Shown here piece after piece: positions 17,041 to 25,954 of a stretch of DNA of 64,000 nt; positions within the stretch are counted from its first letter, which is position 1, and every line of letters starts with the position of its first letter. Both the position numbers and the translations under genes were made by a program. Source of the stretch: DAISVY01 sp036826635 (lineage in GTDB: Bacteria > Zixibacteria > MSB-5A5 > GN15 > FEB-12). The DNA lies in contig DAISVY010000010.1 of NCBI GenBank assembly GCA_036826635.1, forward strand, positions 62,001 to 126,000, written 5' to 3'. Under the pieces are notes generated by a model. The model was not told where the DNA came from. It made no database searches and saw only the letters and a list, made by a program, of their open reading frames with translations.

Positions 17041-19083
17041 ATGATGCAGAGAACGTCTCAGGTGCATACGGCCGGGATCAATCCAAGGGTTCTGGCTATT
17101 CTGGCGGTAGCTTTGGTAGTCGCTGTTTTCCTGATTACCTGGATTTCCATCGACAAGAGCCGCTCGGACAGCATGGAATTATTGGAGGCACAGGGCAAAG
17201 CTTTTACCGAAGCTCTGGCCCTGGCTTCTCAGAATGCCATTACGGCGGCAACTTTCTATGACAATCTTGTTCGGGCTCGCTATGGCGATTTGGTAGCCAC
17301 TTTGGTAGATGCCAACCTCGACAAGCTGAGTGATCAGGATTTGGTGTCATTCGCCCTGACTCATGATCTGCTCGGTGTTTACATTTACAGTCGAGATGCC
17401 GGCCTGGTGACCGGCGTGGTGGCTCGCGGTCCGCGTGAGGCTCTGCCGGAATTCGTCGAGGACGAGATTGAGGGGCTTTTCGGTGAGCCGGAAAATAACT
17501 ATGTCCTGTTGCTTGAGCCGGGGGAAACGACGGGCGAAGAGCGTCATTACTTTCTTGAGCTAACCGGTCAGCTTGACGCCGTGGTCGTGCTCGTTATGGA
17601 TGCGTTGTATTACACCGAGGCGCTTCGGCAGACCGGTATCGGCTATCTGGCGCAGAGTATGGCCCAGGAGAGCGGGGTAGAGTATATCATTTATCAGTCC
17701 ACCGAGGGGATAATCGTCTCGTCCCGAAAGCCGGGTGATCTTCTTTCTATTGAGTCGGATCCTTTTCTCAGTGAAGCTCTCGACAGCGACACGATCATGA
17801 GCCGGGTATTCAATTTCCAGGGGAAAGACGTGCTGGAGTTGGTGCGGCCGTTCTCCACGAGTCGCTATCCTTTCGGTCTCTTTCGCGTGGGGCAATCGCT
17901 GGACGGTTATTACTCGGTCAGCCGCGGTTTTGACAAGCAGGTGGTGATTTTGTCCGGGACGCTGCTGCTGGTACTTTTTGTCGCTTTTCTCTACATCAAC
18001 AGTCGGCGCAAACGACAGGAATTGGGACAGCGATATACGGATATTAAGTCCGTTACGAACCGAATTCTCGAACAGATGCGGACCGGCGTCGGTGTGATCG
18101 ACGGTTCGGGTGTTATCAGGCTTACCAATCCCGCTTTCGAGCAGGTGTTCGCCGTGAGAGGGGCCGAAGGTCGACCTTTTCGGGAAGTGTTGAGTCGCTA
18201 TGCCGATCTTCTCGACAGTTTCGTTGACGGGGATGTTCCGGCCGACGAGACCGAGGCCGTCATTGAAGTGAACGGCGAGCGGCGCACGGTGTTGATGGCC
18301 CGATCCAAGCTCTTCGACGAACGTCGGGAAGCGACCTCCGTGGTGATGGTCGTGTATGATATTACGCGACTAAAGCAATATGAACGTCAGGCCGTTCGCA
18401 AGGAACGCCTTTCGGAAATGGGCAATCTCGCAGCCGGGGTGGCTCATGAAATACGCAATCCGTTGAATACGATTTCCATCGCCGCCCAGCGTCTGGCTTC
18501 GGAGTTTTCGCCGACCGAGAATGCCGAACAGTATCTGGCTTTCACTTCGCAGATACGTGCCGAAACATCGCGACTCAACGAAATCATTACCCGTTTTCTG
18601 GCCTTGGCACGAGAGGAAAAGAAAAAACGCCAAACCGTGGTGCTGCCGGAATTCTTTGAAGAGATGGAGAAACTTCTCAAAGTGGAAGGGGACCGTCTGG
18701 GCATTGCCGTGACAGTCGAAAGCGAACCCGGCTTGAAGGTAGAAGCCGATCCTGATGGGTTAAAAGAGGTGTTTCTTAACTTGTTCAATAATTCGAAAGA
18801 AGCTCTGGCCGGAAATCCCGGGACATTCTCGATCAAAGCTACCGCCGCGATCGGGCAGGTTATGGTGACGGTGAGCGACAACGGCCCCGGAATCGCTCCG
18901 GAATTACAGGATAAAGTGTTCGCCCCTTACTATACGTCGAAGGAAGCCGGTACCGGTTTGGGACTGGCGGCCGTGCAGCGCATAGTGTCCGAGCACGGCG
19001 GTGATGTACGTCTGGAAGGCGGTCGGGATTCGGGGGCGAGATTCGTAATTACTCTGCCTGTTCTTCGGGAGTCCGAAAGTTAA
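17041..19083 (+). CDS. Membrane sensor histidine kinase, NtrB-like core
   Basis: 680 residues. TM1 is at ~19-37, followed by a long extracytoplasmic region (~38-300) of the double-Cache type by appearance. TM2 (~302-322, VVILSGTLLLVLFVAFLYI) precedes a PAS domain (~345-450, GVGVIDGSGVIRLTNPAFEQVF). The His box GVAHEIRNPLNTI (His ~469) and ATPase motifs NLFNNSKEAL, DNGPGI and GTGLGLA are all intact and of the NtrB/ZraS class that usually partners sigma54-dependent regulators. None is encoded in this window. ATG at 17041 or 17044; no good ribosome site is visible. Probably co-transcribed with the kinase before it. Confidence 0.92.
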   Translation: MMQRTSQVHTAGINPRVLAILAVALVVAVFLITWISIDKSRSDSMELLEAQGKAFTEALALASQNAITAATFYDNLVRARYGDLVATLVDANLDKLSDQDLVSFALTHDLLGVYIYSRDAGLVTGVVARGPREALPEFVEDEIEGLFGEPENNYVLLLEPGETTGEERHYFLELTGQLDAVVVLVMDALYYTEALRQTGIGYLAQSMAQESGVEYIIYQSTEGIIVSSRKPGDLLSIESDPFLSEALDSDTIMSRVFNFQGKDVLELVRPFSTSRYPFGLFRVGQSLDGYYSVSRGFDKQVVILSGTLLLVLFVAFLYINSRRKRQELGQRYTDIKSVTNRILEQMRTGVGVIDGSGVIRLTNPAFEQVFAVRGAEGRPFREVLSRYADLLDSFVDGDVPADETEAVIEVNGERRTVLMARSKLFDERREATSVVMVVYDITRLKQYERQAVRKERLSEMGNLAAGVAHEIRNPLNTISIAAQRLASEFSPTENAEQYLAFTSQIRAETSRLNEIITRFLALAREEKKKRQTVVLPEFFEEMEKLLKVEGDRLGIAVTVESEPGLKVEADPDGLKEVFLNLFNNSKEALAGNPGTFSIKATAAIGQVMVTVSDNGPGIAPELQDKVFAPYYTSKEAGTGLGLAAVQRIVSEHGGDVRLEGGRDSGARFVITLPVLRESES

Positions 19084-19153
19084 CGGGAAACCGATCTCTT
19101 ACTGAAAATTTATCGGTATATGGAAAAAGCGACCTTCGCCGCGGCCCGTTGAG

Positions 19154-20524
19154 CTATGACCGGGGAGGAAAGAGCTTGTCGGGATTGAGGAGACAACGAG
19201 GGTCGAAAATCTCTTTGATTCGAAGCATGCTGGCCAGGGTCGGTCGGTCAAATTCCAGGCCGAGATAACGTCGTTTGGCCAGACCGATACCGTGTTCGCC
19301 GGCGAGTGTTCCTCCGAGAGCCAGTGCCTGTTTCAATAGTTTCTCGATCCATTCTTCGGCCGCCGCTCGGTCATCGGCCGATCCGGAAGTAACCAGGAAA
19401 TTGACATGGAGGTTACCGTCGCCGGCGTGGCCGTAGGCGTTTATTCGCAACGGAGCTTCACGGTTCATTCCGGACACAAATGCGACCAATTGAGGAAACT
19501 TCGCATTCGGAACCGCGACATCTTCGCTGATTCGAAACGGTGCGATGGCCTCGACCGCTTTGGACAGATTCCGACGTATTCGCCACAGGGTTTCGGCTTT
19601 ATTCGGATCGGTTTCCGTGCGCAGGTAAGAGCAATGGTTAGTTCGGCAGAACCGTGTGATCAGATCTGTCTGGGCGTCAGGGGCGATATCGGACGTTTCC
19701 ACCAAAAGTATGGCGGCGACGTGATCAAGGCCGTCGGTTTTTTCGTATTGATTGGAACAGGCGGCGGCGTCACCGTCGAGATATTCCAGCACTGTCGGGA
19801 TAATTCCCGCGGTGGTTATGTCCGAAACCGTACGGGCGGCGTTTTCGGGATCGTCAAAAGCGACCAGAATGGTGTGGCCTTTGCCGGGCAGGTCGATCAA
19901 TCGTACGGCCATGCGGGTGACGACGCCCAGCGTGCCTTCCGATCCGATCAGTAAATCTCCCAGTGAGAAACCGCGGTAATCGTTGAAGTAACCGGTTTGT
20001 AAAAGAGAGCCATCGGCCAGAAGGGCCTCGAGGCCTATAACGTAGTCTTTGGTAACACCGAAACGTTTGCAGCGCAGGCCGCCCGCATTTTCGGCGATGT
20101 TTCCTCCCAGAGTCGATTCTTCATAGCTGGCCGGGTCCGGGGGATAAGTAAGATTATATTCGGCGGCGGCTTTTATCAGATCATTGGTGATGACGCCAGG
20201 TCCGCAGATGGCCATTCGTTTGGCGGGGAGAATTTCCAGATTACGCAGACGCTCGGTTGAAATTACAATCGCCCCGGGCGAAGCCACACAGCCGCCGGAC
20301 AGACCCGTTCCGGCTCCGCGTGGTGTTATGGCCAGATCGTGTTGACCGCAGAACAGGATGGTTTGTCGTATATCCTCGACCGATTCGGCCAGGAGTATGG
20401 CTGTCGGAACAGCAGAATAATCCGTAGAGTCGGACAGGTATTGCTCGTGTCCCGCCAGGTCAGTGAGCAGCGATGCGGGAGTCTGCAAACGCTCCCGGAG
20501 TTGCTGTGTCAGTACCGGTTGCAT
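19154..20524 (-). CDS. FAD-linked oxidase, GlcD family
   Basis: 456 residues. PCMH-type FAD-binding domain at ~35-215 (TPRGAGTGLSGGCV, then PPDPAS and T-L-G-G-N-I-A-E-N-A-G-G-L) and the FAD-oxidase C-terminal domain with YGHAGDGNLHVNF and GEHGIGLAKR. These fit D-lactate or glycolate dehydrogenases (flavoprotein oxidising 2-hydroxyacids). No GlcE or GlcF partner is adjacent, so it may act like single-subunit D-lactate dehydrogenases. It begins 3 bases after the stop of the FmdB gene, so the two are translationally close and probably in one operon. Confidence 0.9.
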   Translation of the reverse strand: MQPVLTQQLRERLQTPASLLTDLAGHEQYLSDSTDYSAVPTAILLAESVEDIRQTILFCGQHDLAITPRGAGTGLSGGCVASPGAIVISTERLRNLEILPAKRMAICGPGVITNDLIKAAAEYNLTYPPDPASYEESTLGGNIAENAGGLRCKRFGVTKDYVIGLEALLADGSLLQTGYFNDYRGFSLGDLLIGSEGTLGVVTRMAVRLIDLPGKGHTILVAFDDPENAARTVSDITTAGIIPTVLEYLDGDAAACSNQYEKTDGLDHVAAILLVETSDIAPDAQTDLITRFCRTNHCSYLRTETDPNKAETLWRIRRNLSKAVEAIAPFRISEDVAVPNAKFPQLVAFVSGMNREAPLRINAYGHAGDGNLHVNFLVTSGSADDRAAAEEWIEKLLKQALALGGTLAGEHGIGLAKRRYLGLEFDRPTLASMLRIKEIFDPRCLLNPDKLFPPRS

Positions 20525-20527
20525 GCC

Positions 20528-20815
20528 TCAACCGGTTTTTGATCCCGAGGTTCCGGATTTACCGGAATCCGACTTGCTCGATGTCGAGGAACTGTTGTAG
20601 TCGCGATCTTTTCGAGCTTTTTCCCGGTAATCCTTGCTGGGATAATCTGTTTGGTAAAAACCGTGTCCTTTCAGCAGGAAACCCGCGCCCCCTGAGATAA
20701 GCCGACGGACTTTCCCGCCGCAGACCGGGCAGACAGTAAGAGGATCGTCGGTGATAGACTGGAACTCCTCGAACTGGTGGCCGCAGTCATTACAGCAATA
20801 TTGGTAAGTAGGCAT
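20528..20815 (-). CDS. FmdB family zinc ribbon protein
   Basis: 95 residues. N-terminal MPTYQYCCNDCGHQFE and C-P-V-C-G-G form the four-Cys zinc ribbon of the FmdB/CxxC_CXXC_SSSS family, with a Ser/Lys/Gly-rich disordered tail. The family was named from a putative formamidase regulator; its molecular role is still uncertain. It lies between pta and the glcD-like gene in a leftward run. Confidence 0.9.
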   Translation of the reverse strand: MPTYQYCCNDCGHQFEEFQSITDDPLTVCPVCGGKVRRLISGGAGFLLKGHGFYQTDYPSKDYREKARKDRDYNSSSTSSKSDSGKSGTSGSKTG

Positions 20816-20888
20816 GTCAGCAAACGTTCTTTCGTATCATCTCGTTTCCGCCCCGACGAGAAGATGAATTCTCGTCAGGGTTCGGTTT

Positions 20889-21881
20889 TCAGCCTCGAAG
20901 CTGGGTGGCAAGGGCCGTAACATTTACGATGTCGTCGACCGAGCAGCCCCGCGAGAGGTCATTATACGGTTTGGCCAGACCCTGGATGACCGGGCCGGTA
21001 GCGGTGGCCCCACCCAGTCGCTGGGTAAGTTTATAACCGATATTACCGGCGTTAAGATCCGGAAATATGAGCACGTTAGCCTTACCGGCGATCGATGACC
21101 CCGGGGCCTTTTTAGATGCAATCTCCGGGATGATAGCCGCATCCAATTGCATTTCACCGTCGATTTTAAGATCGGGGTAGTTATTCTTTACGATTTCCAG
21201 AGCCGCCACGACTTTGTCGACATCATCGTGTTTGGCCGACCCCTTGGTCGAAAACGACAGCAGCGCAACCCGGGGCTCTTCGTTCAGCAGGAACCGGAGG
21301 GTCTCGGCGGTGGAGACGGCGATAGACGCCAGTTGTTCCGGGGTGGGATCGGGAATAACGGCACAGTCGCCGAACATGAATATTTTATTTTTCTCGCCCC
21401 GGAATTCCGGGATGGTCATGATGAAGGAGCTGGAAACGGTTTGGATACCTTCTTTCAGACCGATTACCTGCAGGGCAGCGCGAAGGACGTCACCGGTAGT
21501 GTTCAGGGCACCGGCCACGGCGGCATCGGCTTTGTCATGGCGTACGAGCATAGCGGCGAAATAGAGTGGTCCGGCGATTGCTTCTCTGGCCTGCTCTTCG
21601 GTTATCCCCTTGGTTTTTCGCTTCTCCATGAAATCGGCCACGTAGCTTTCATAATCCGGTGAATTGATGGGGTTGATTATCTCAATCGGATTCAAATCAA
21701 GACCGCGTTCCTTGGCCAGTTTCGCAATGGCGTTATCGTCGCCCACTATGGTAACATCGGCGAGTTTCTCGGCGATGACTTTTTTTGCGGCATCGATCAT
21801 GCGCGGTTCGGTGCCTTCGGGAAGCACGACTCGCCGTTTTTTCGCTCGGGCTGTTTCTTTTATTCTTTCTATCAGGTCCAT
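20889..21881 (-). CDS. pta: Phosphate acetyltransferase
   Basis: 330 residues, the usual length of the short catalytic Pta. It interconverts acetyl-CoA and acetyl phosphate. Motifs visible: VVLPEGTEPRM at the N-terminus, DAAVAGALNTTGDVLRA, S-S-S-F-I-M and DLNAGNIGYKLTQRLGG near the end, all typical of the PTA_PTB family. No acetate kinase gene is next to it in this window. Its start lies 40 bases after the prfB stop, so it is probably co-transcribed with prfB. Confidence 0.93.
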   Translation of the reverse strand: MDLIERIKETARAKKRRVVLPEGTEPRMIDAAKKVIAEKLADVTIVGDDNAIAKLAKERGLDLNPIEIINPINSPDYESYVADFMEKRKTKGITEEQAREAIAGPLYFAAMLVRHDKADAAVAGALNTTGDVLRAALQVIGLKEGIQTVSSSFIMTIPEFRGEKNKIFMFGDCAVIPDPTPEQLASIAVSTAETLRFLLNEEPRVALLSFSTKGSAKHDDVDKVVAALEIVKNNYPDLKIDGEMQLDAAIIPEIASKKAPGSSIAGKANVLIFPDLNAGNIGYKLTQRLGGATATGPVIQGLAKPYNDLSRGCSVDDIVNVTALATQLRG

Positions 21882-21921
21882 ATCAATCTCCTGTCGCCAG
21901 GTGGGGCGACAATAGTTGCGG

Positions 21922-23029
21922 TTATATTAATTGTTCTTTCAGTTCCGGGTCGGCCAGAAAGGCCTCGATGAACTGATCTATATCGCCGTCCATTACGGCC
22001 TGAACATTCGAGGTCTCCTGAGAGGTGCGGTGATCTTTAACCATGTTGTAAGGATGAAAGACATAAGACCGAATTTGCGAACCCCATTCGATCTTCTTTT
22101 TCGTTTTTTCCAGTTTCTCGCGTTTTTTGGCTTCCTGCTCGCGGTGCAGTTGGTAAAGGCGGGCTTTCAGAACCGTAAACGCCGCGTCTTTATTCTTGTG
22201 CTGACTGCGCTCCGACTGACAGGTGACCACTATTCCGGTAGGTATGTGGGTCAGGCGAACGGCGGAGGAGGTTTTGTTGACATGCTGACCTCCGGCTCCC
22301 GAGGCTCGGTAGGTATCTATTCGTACTTCCTCGTCCTTGATTTCGATCTCGACGTTGTCCTCTACTACCGGGAAGACGTAAACGGACGCGAACGAGGTAT
22401 GACGTCGGGCATTGGCATCGAAAGGGGAAATGCGGACCAGTCGATGGACACCGGATTCGGCTCGAAGGAAACCGTAGGCGTACTCGCCCTTGATTTCGAG
22501 AGTGGCCGATTTCAGGCCCGCCTCGTCGCCCGGTTGATAGTCCATCAGGTCAACCGTGAACTGTCGGCGTTCGGCCCAGCGGTTGTACATGCGGAAAAGC
22601 ATGTCGGCCCAGTCCTGGGATTCGGTGCCGCCTGCGCCCGGATGGATCGTCAGGATAGCGTCACGATGGTCGTCCGGTCCCGAGAGCAGAGCCGTCGTCT
22701 CCAGATTATCCAATTCGGTTGCGATTTGGCGCAGAGACGTTTCTATCTCTTTGGCTTCGGCCGAATTGTCTTCGACCATCTCCAGCAACTCCGCGGAGTC
22801 GGTCAATTCACCCAGCAGTCTGGTGTGGGTGTCGATCCATTTTTTCTGTCGGGAGATTTCTTTGAGTACCGTCTGGGCGGCTTGTGCGTCATCCCAGAAA
22901 TCGGGCTCGGTTGTTTTGACTTCCAACTTGTCTACTTCGCGCTGTCGGCTGTCGAGGTCAAAGATACCTCGCTAGCTTATCCAGTTTGCTTTTAAGCTCA
23001 GGAATCAGGCTTTTCAATTCCGCAATCAC
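21922..23029 (-). CDS. prfB: Peptide chain release factor 2, with programmed +1 frameshift
   Basis: The protein is read in two frames. It starts at GTG 23029 (CAGGAGG 10 bases upstream), runs 23 codons to a UGA at 22960-22958, then resumes one base later, giving ~368 residues. The slip site is GAGG-TAT-CTT-TGA-C, the classic arrangement (SD-like sequence, CUU, UGA, C) by which low RF2 promotes its own synthesis. The downstream frame carries the stop-codon recognition motif S-P-F and the catalytic GGQ in SGAGGQHVNKTSSAV. A frame starting at 22926 alone would lack the N-terminal helix. The E. coli gene has the UGA at codon 26; here it is codon 24. Confidence 0.95.
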
Positions 23030-23063
23030 GGTTTCCGGGCCTCCTGCATTACGTTAGGCGGGG

Positions 23064-23092
23064 AATATAGGCCATAATGTGGAATTGGTCAA
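23064..23092 (-). promoter_or_regulatory. Promoter of prfB
   Basis: On the minus strand, TTGACC (23092-23087) and TATATT (23069-23064) with 17 bases between; start expected near 23057, 28 bases before the GTG. Confidence 0.75.
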
Positions 23093-23134
23093 ATGCTATC
23101 AACTGCCAGCCGGTCGGGGAGAGCACTACAGTAG

Positions 23135-23162
23135 TTGACAGCCCGGACAGACTTCGTATTTT
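23135..23162 (+). promoter_or_regulatory. Promoter of the MBL-fold gene, probably giving a leaderless mRNA
   Basis: TTGACA (23135-23140) and TATTTT (23157-23162), 16-base spacer. The -10 ends 7 bases before the ATG at 23170, so transcription should begin at about 23169. Confidence 0.65.
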
Positions 23163-23169
23163 TGGAACT

Positions 23170-23817
23170 ATGTCAAAAAAGATCAATACGCTGGTAGTTG
23201 GTTCCTTCGCGGTCAACTGCTACATCTACTGGGACGAGACAACACTTGAAGGGGTGGTCATTGATCCCGGTGCGGAAGCTGACCGGATCATGGAAGCGCT
23301 GAAGGAACTCGGAGTTTCTCCGCTTGCTGTTTTGCTTACTCACGGTCACGCCGACCATATTGCAGGCGTGTCCGATATAAAGCAACGCTTTAACATTCCG
23401 CTGTATATTGGTGCCGGGGAAGAAGAATTGTTGGGCGACCCCAACACCAATCTTTCGGTTTTCTTCGATCATCCGATAACCACTCCTGCCCCTGACCAGA
23501 CGGTGAAGGATGAAGATTTACTGGGGATCGGGAAGCTGTCTCTTCGTGTTTTGGCCACGCCCGGTCATTCTCCAGCCGGGGTGTGTTATCTGGATGAGAC
23601 CAACGGCCTGCTGTTTTGCGGCGACACGCTTTTTGCCGGATCAATCGGCCGTACCGATCTTCCCGGCGGTTCCCACGAACGGCTGATTCAGTCTATCCGG
23701 GAAAAAATCCTGACATTGCCCGACGAGGTGATTTGTTTTCCGGGACACGGTCCGCGGACGACAGTCGGCGCCGAGCGGACGGGTAATCCCTTTCTGGTGG
23801 GAGGAACGTTTGCCTGA
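23170..23817 (+). CDS. MBL-fold metallo-hydrolase (glyoxalase II-like)
   Basis: 215 residues from the ATG at 23170; the frame is open back to 23077, but that part overlaps the promoter. Zinc ligands are seen in THGHADHIAG, GHSPAG, CGDTLF and a final GHGP, the standard pattern of the YcbL/glyoxalase II-like branch (FAGSIGRTDLPGG). It likely hydrolyses a thioester such as S-lactoylglutathione or a related small substrate in the cytoplasm. Its stop overlaps the next gene by 8 bases, showing coupled translation. Confidence 0.92.
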   Translation: MSKKINTLVVGSFAVNCYIYWDETTLEGVVIDPGAEADRIMEALKELGVSPLAVLLTHGHADHIAGVSDIKQRFNIPLYIGAGEEELLGDPNTNLSVFFDHPITTPAPDQTVKDEDLLGIGKLSLRVLATPGHSPAGVCYLDETNGLLFCGDTLFAGSIGRTDLPGGSHERLIQSIREKILTLPDEVICFPGHGPRTTVGAERTGNPFLVGGTFA

Positions 23818-24664
23818 TTTTGAGAGCATCGAACCGCTGTATCTCGGCGGATTGGCCGATTATCACTGCCACTGCGATTATTCAATCGACGCGGAAGGGA
23901 GCATCGACGAGTATTGTCAGGCGGCAATCAGGAGGGGGCTGGTCGAGTTATGTTTTACCACTCACTATGACAGCAGTCCGGCTTCGCATGGATCGGCCAA
24001 CTACATTCTGGTCAAAGGAGAAAAGAAACCGGCCGTACCCGAGAACCTGGCTGCTTATGTCGATGATATACAGCGGGCCGCACGGAAATTCCGACCGATG
24101 GGGCTGACCGTCAGGCTGGGGCTGGAGTTCGGCTGGTATCCGCATTGTGAGGACAAAGTTGCCGAGTTGAGAGACCGGTACGATTTCGACTACATGCTGT
24201 GCGGGCTGCATGAATTGGACAGTATCTGTTTTTGCTGTAGTTGTTGTTACGAGAAGTGTCTCTCCCGATTTACAGTGGAAGAGGCGGTCGACAGGTATGT
24301 CAAAGAACTGACCGATGCGGCCCGAAGCGGTCTTTTCGATACGATTGCGCATCTTGATTATATCCGAAAATACGGGGCGGCTTTCTACGGTCCCCGGCTG
24401 GATGAACTGTTGCTGGCCCGGAGTGCCGGGTTGTTCACCGCTTTGAAAGAAAGCGGTACTTTTCTGGAAGTCAACACGGCCGGGATGCGCCGGGGATTGA
24501 AAGACTATTATCCTCGTGTTAAACTCGTAAACGCGGCCCGCCGAGCCGGGGTGAGTGTTTACTATCTGGGTTCGGATGCTCACCGGCCGGAAGACGTGGG
24601 TTACGATTTCGATGCCGCCGCTCCTCTGGCCGCGATTACGGCGGTTGGTCACGATGAAGATTAA
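23810..24664 (+). CDS. PHP-domain phosphatase (histidinol-phosphatase-like)
   Basis: 284 residues. The likely start is TTG at 23810, with GGGAGG ~5 bases upstream inside the preceding gene. The PHP metal site is visible: DYHCHCDYS, TTHYDSS, a Glu in LGLEFG, D-T-I-A-H-L-D and GSDAHRPEDVG. This matches HisK/HisJ-type histidinol phosphatases, though a general phosphoesterase role is equally possible because no other his gene is here. A Cys-rich insertion, C-F-C-C-S-C-C-Y-E-K-C (residues ~142-152), is unusual for the family and might bind metal. Confidence 0.85.
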   Translation: MPDFESIEPLYLGGLADYHCHCDYSIDAEGSIDEYCQAAIRRGLVELCFTTHYDSSPASHGSANYILVKGEKKPAVPENLAAYVDDIQRAARKFRPMGLTVRLGLEFGWYPHCEDKVAELRDRYDFDYMLCGLHELDSICFCCSCCYEKCLSRFTVEEAVDRYVKELTDAARSGLFDTIAHLDYIRKYGAAFYGPRLDELLLARSAGLFTALKESGTFLEVNTAGMRRGLKDYYPRVKLVNAARRAGVSVYYLGSDAHRPEDVGYDFDAAAPLAAITAVGHDED

Positions 24665-24679
24665 CTCTGTCCCGCGGCC

Positions 24680-25270
24680 ATGACTAACGTGAGAAAGAAA
24701 CTGCCCCGCCGGTTTTACAATCGGCCGACTATGGAAGTAGCCCCGGACCTTCTGGGCAAGTATATCGTTTACCGTTCACCCGGCGGCACGATGTCCGCCC
24801 GCATCGTGGAAGTCGAGGCGTATATCGGGCAGGACGATCCAGCCTGTCATGCCGCCCGAGGTTTGACCCGGCGCAACGGTGTTATGTTCGGGAAACCGGG
24901 AGTCAGCTACATCTATTTTGTGTACGGTATGTATCATTGCTTCAATGTGGTAACGGAGCGGGAGGGATTCCCGGCGGCTGTTCTGCTTCGGGCCGCCGAA
25001 GCGGTGGAGGGAACGGCGTTGATGCGGGAGAATTCACCGCGTTCCGCATCCGGGACTATCCTGAGCGGTCCCGGGAAATTCTGTCGCTCGTTCGGATTGA
25101 CGGTTGAGCAGTCCGGTCTGGATCTGACCGGCAGAGAGCTGTATCTGGAGGATCGGGGAGATATCGTTTCGGATATTGTCACCACCACCCGGATAGGTAT
25201 CAGGAAGGGGGCGGAGCTGGAATGGCGTTTTTACGCTGGAGATTCGGAAGCGGTATCGAAACCGCGGTAG
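24680..25270 (+). CDS. 3-methyladenine DNA glycosylase (AAG/MPG family)
   Basis: 196 residues, close to the bacterial norm. It excises alkylated purines, the first step of base excision repair. Family marks: P-x-L-L-G-K-Y-I-V near the N-terminus, RIVEVEAYIGQDDPACHA with the catalytic Glu, R-N-G-V-M-F-G-K-P-G, Y-F-V-Y-G-M-Y-H-C-F-N-V-V, and GPGKFCRSFG. It starts 15 bases after the PHP gene and probably belongs to the same operon. Confidence 0.93.
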   Translation: MTNVRKKLPRRFYNRPTMEVAPDLLGKYIVYRSPGGTMSARIVEVEAYIGQDDPACHAARGLTRRNGVMFGKPGVSYIYFVYGMYHCFNVVTEREGFPAAVLLRAAEAVEGTALMRENSPRSASGTILSGPGKFCRSFGLTVEQSGLDLTGRELYLEDRGDIVSDIVTTTRIGIRKGAELEWRFYAGDSEAVSKPR

Positions 25271-25340
25271 CCGGTTGTTATGATGCGGATCCGGGAGTAT
25301 AATATCTGAATGGGAGCGGCCTTATAGCCGCGCAGGTAAC

Positions 25341-25952
25341 ATGTTTGGAGAGCATTTCATACAAAGGGCGTTGATCTGGGGACCGGTTATTCTGTTTTCC
25401 CTGACGGTGCATGAGTATTTTCATGCCTGGACGGCTTTCAAATTCGGTGACCCGACCGCGAAGGATCAGGGACGTCTTACGCTGAACCCGCTGGCTCATC
25501 TGGATCTGATTGGTACGATTGTGATGGTTTTCTCGCAGTTCACTTTCGGTTGGGCCAAGCCGGTGCCGGTTAATCCGATGAACCTTCGCAATCCGCGTGT
25601 TGCCGATATCTGGGTTTCGGCGGCCGGACCGCTTTCCAATCTGGGGATGGCTATGGTAGCCGGGTTGCTCTTCCAGCTCGGTGGGGGCGAAAGTTCCGGC
25701 TGGCTGCGGGAGGTCCTGCTTGCAGGGGTGTATATCAATGTTACTTTGGCCCTGTTCAATCTGGTTCCGCTGTTTCCTCTTGATGGTTCCCATATTCTGG
25801 AGAATTTGCTGCCGGTGCGCTATCAGGAATCTTTCAATCGTTTCGGTCGGGTTGCGCCGTTCATTTTGCTGCTGATAATCGTGACCGGCCTGTTCTGGCG
25901 TGTGATCGGGCCAGTCGTTATGCTGATAGCCAATCTGTTGCTGGGTGTCTGA
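25341..25952 (+). CDS. Site-2 protease family membrane protein (M50, rhomboid-like short form)
   Basis: 203 residues with about five transmembrane helices. HEYFH (residues ~27-31) is the HExxH zinc site within the membrane, and F-P-L-D-G near residue 145 is the second motif supplying the Asp ligand. There is no PDZ domain, as in the short YwhC/Rv-type branch of M50. These cut membrane-embedded segments; the substrate here is unknown. Followed after two bases by a lipoprotein gene. Confidence 0.9.
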   Translation: MFGEHFIQRALIWGPVILFSLTVHEYFHAWTAFKFGDPTAKDQGRLTLNPLAHLDLIGTIVMVFSQFTFGWAKPVPVNPMNLRNPRVADIWVSAAGPLSNLGMAMVAGLLFQLGGGESSGWLREVLLAGVYINVTLALFNLVPLFPLDGSHILENLLPVRYQESFNRFGRVAPFILLLIIVTGLFWRVIGPVVMLIANLLLGV

Positions 25953-25954
25953 CC

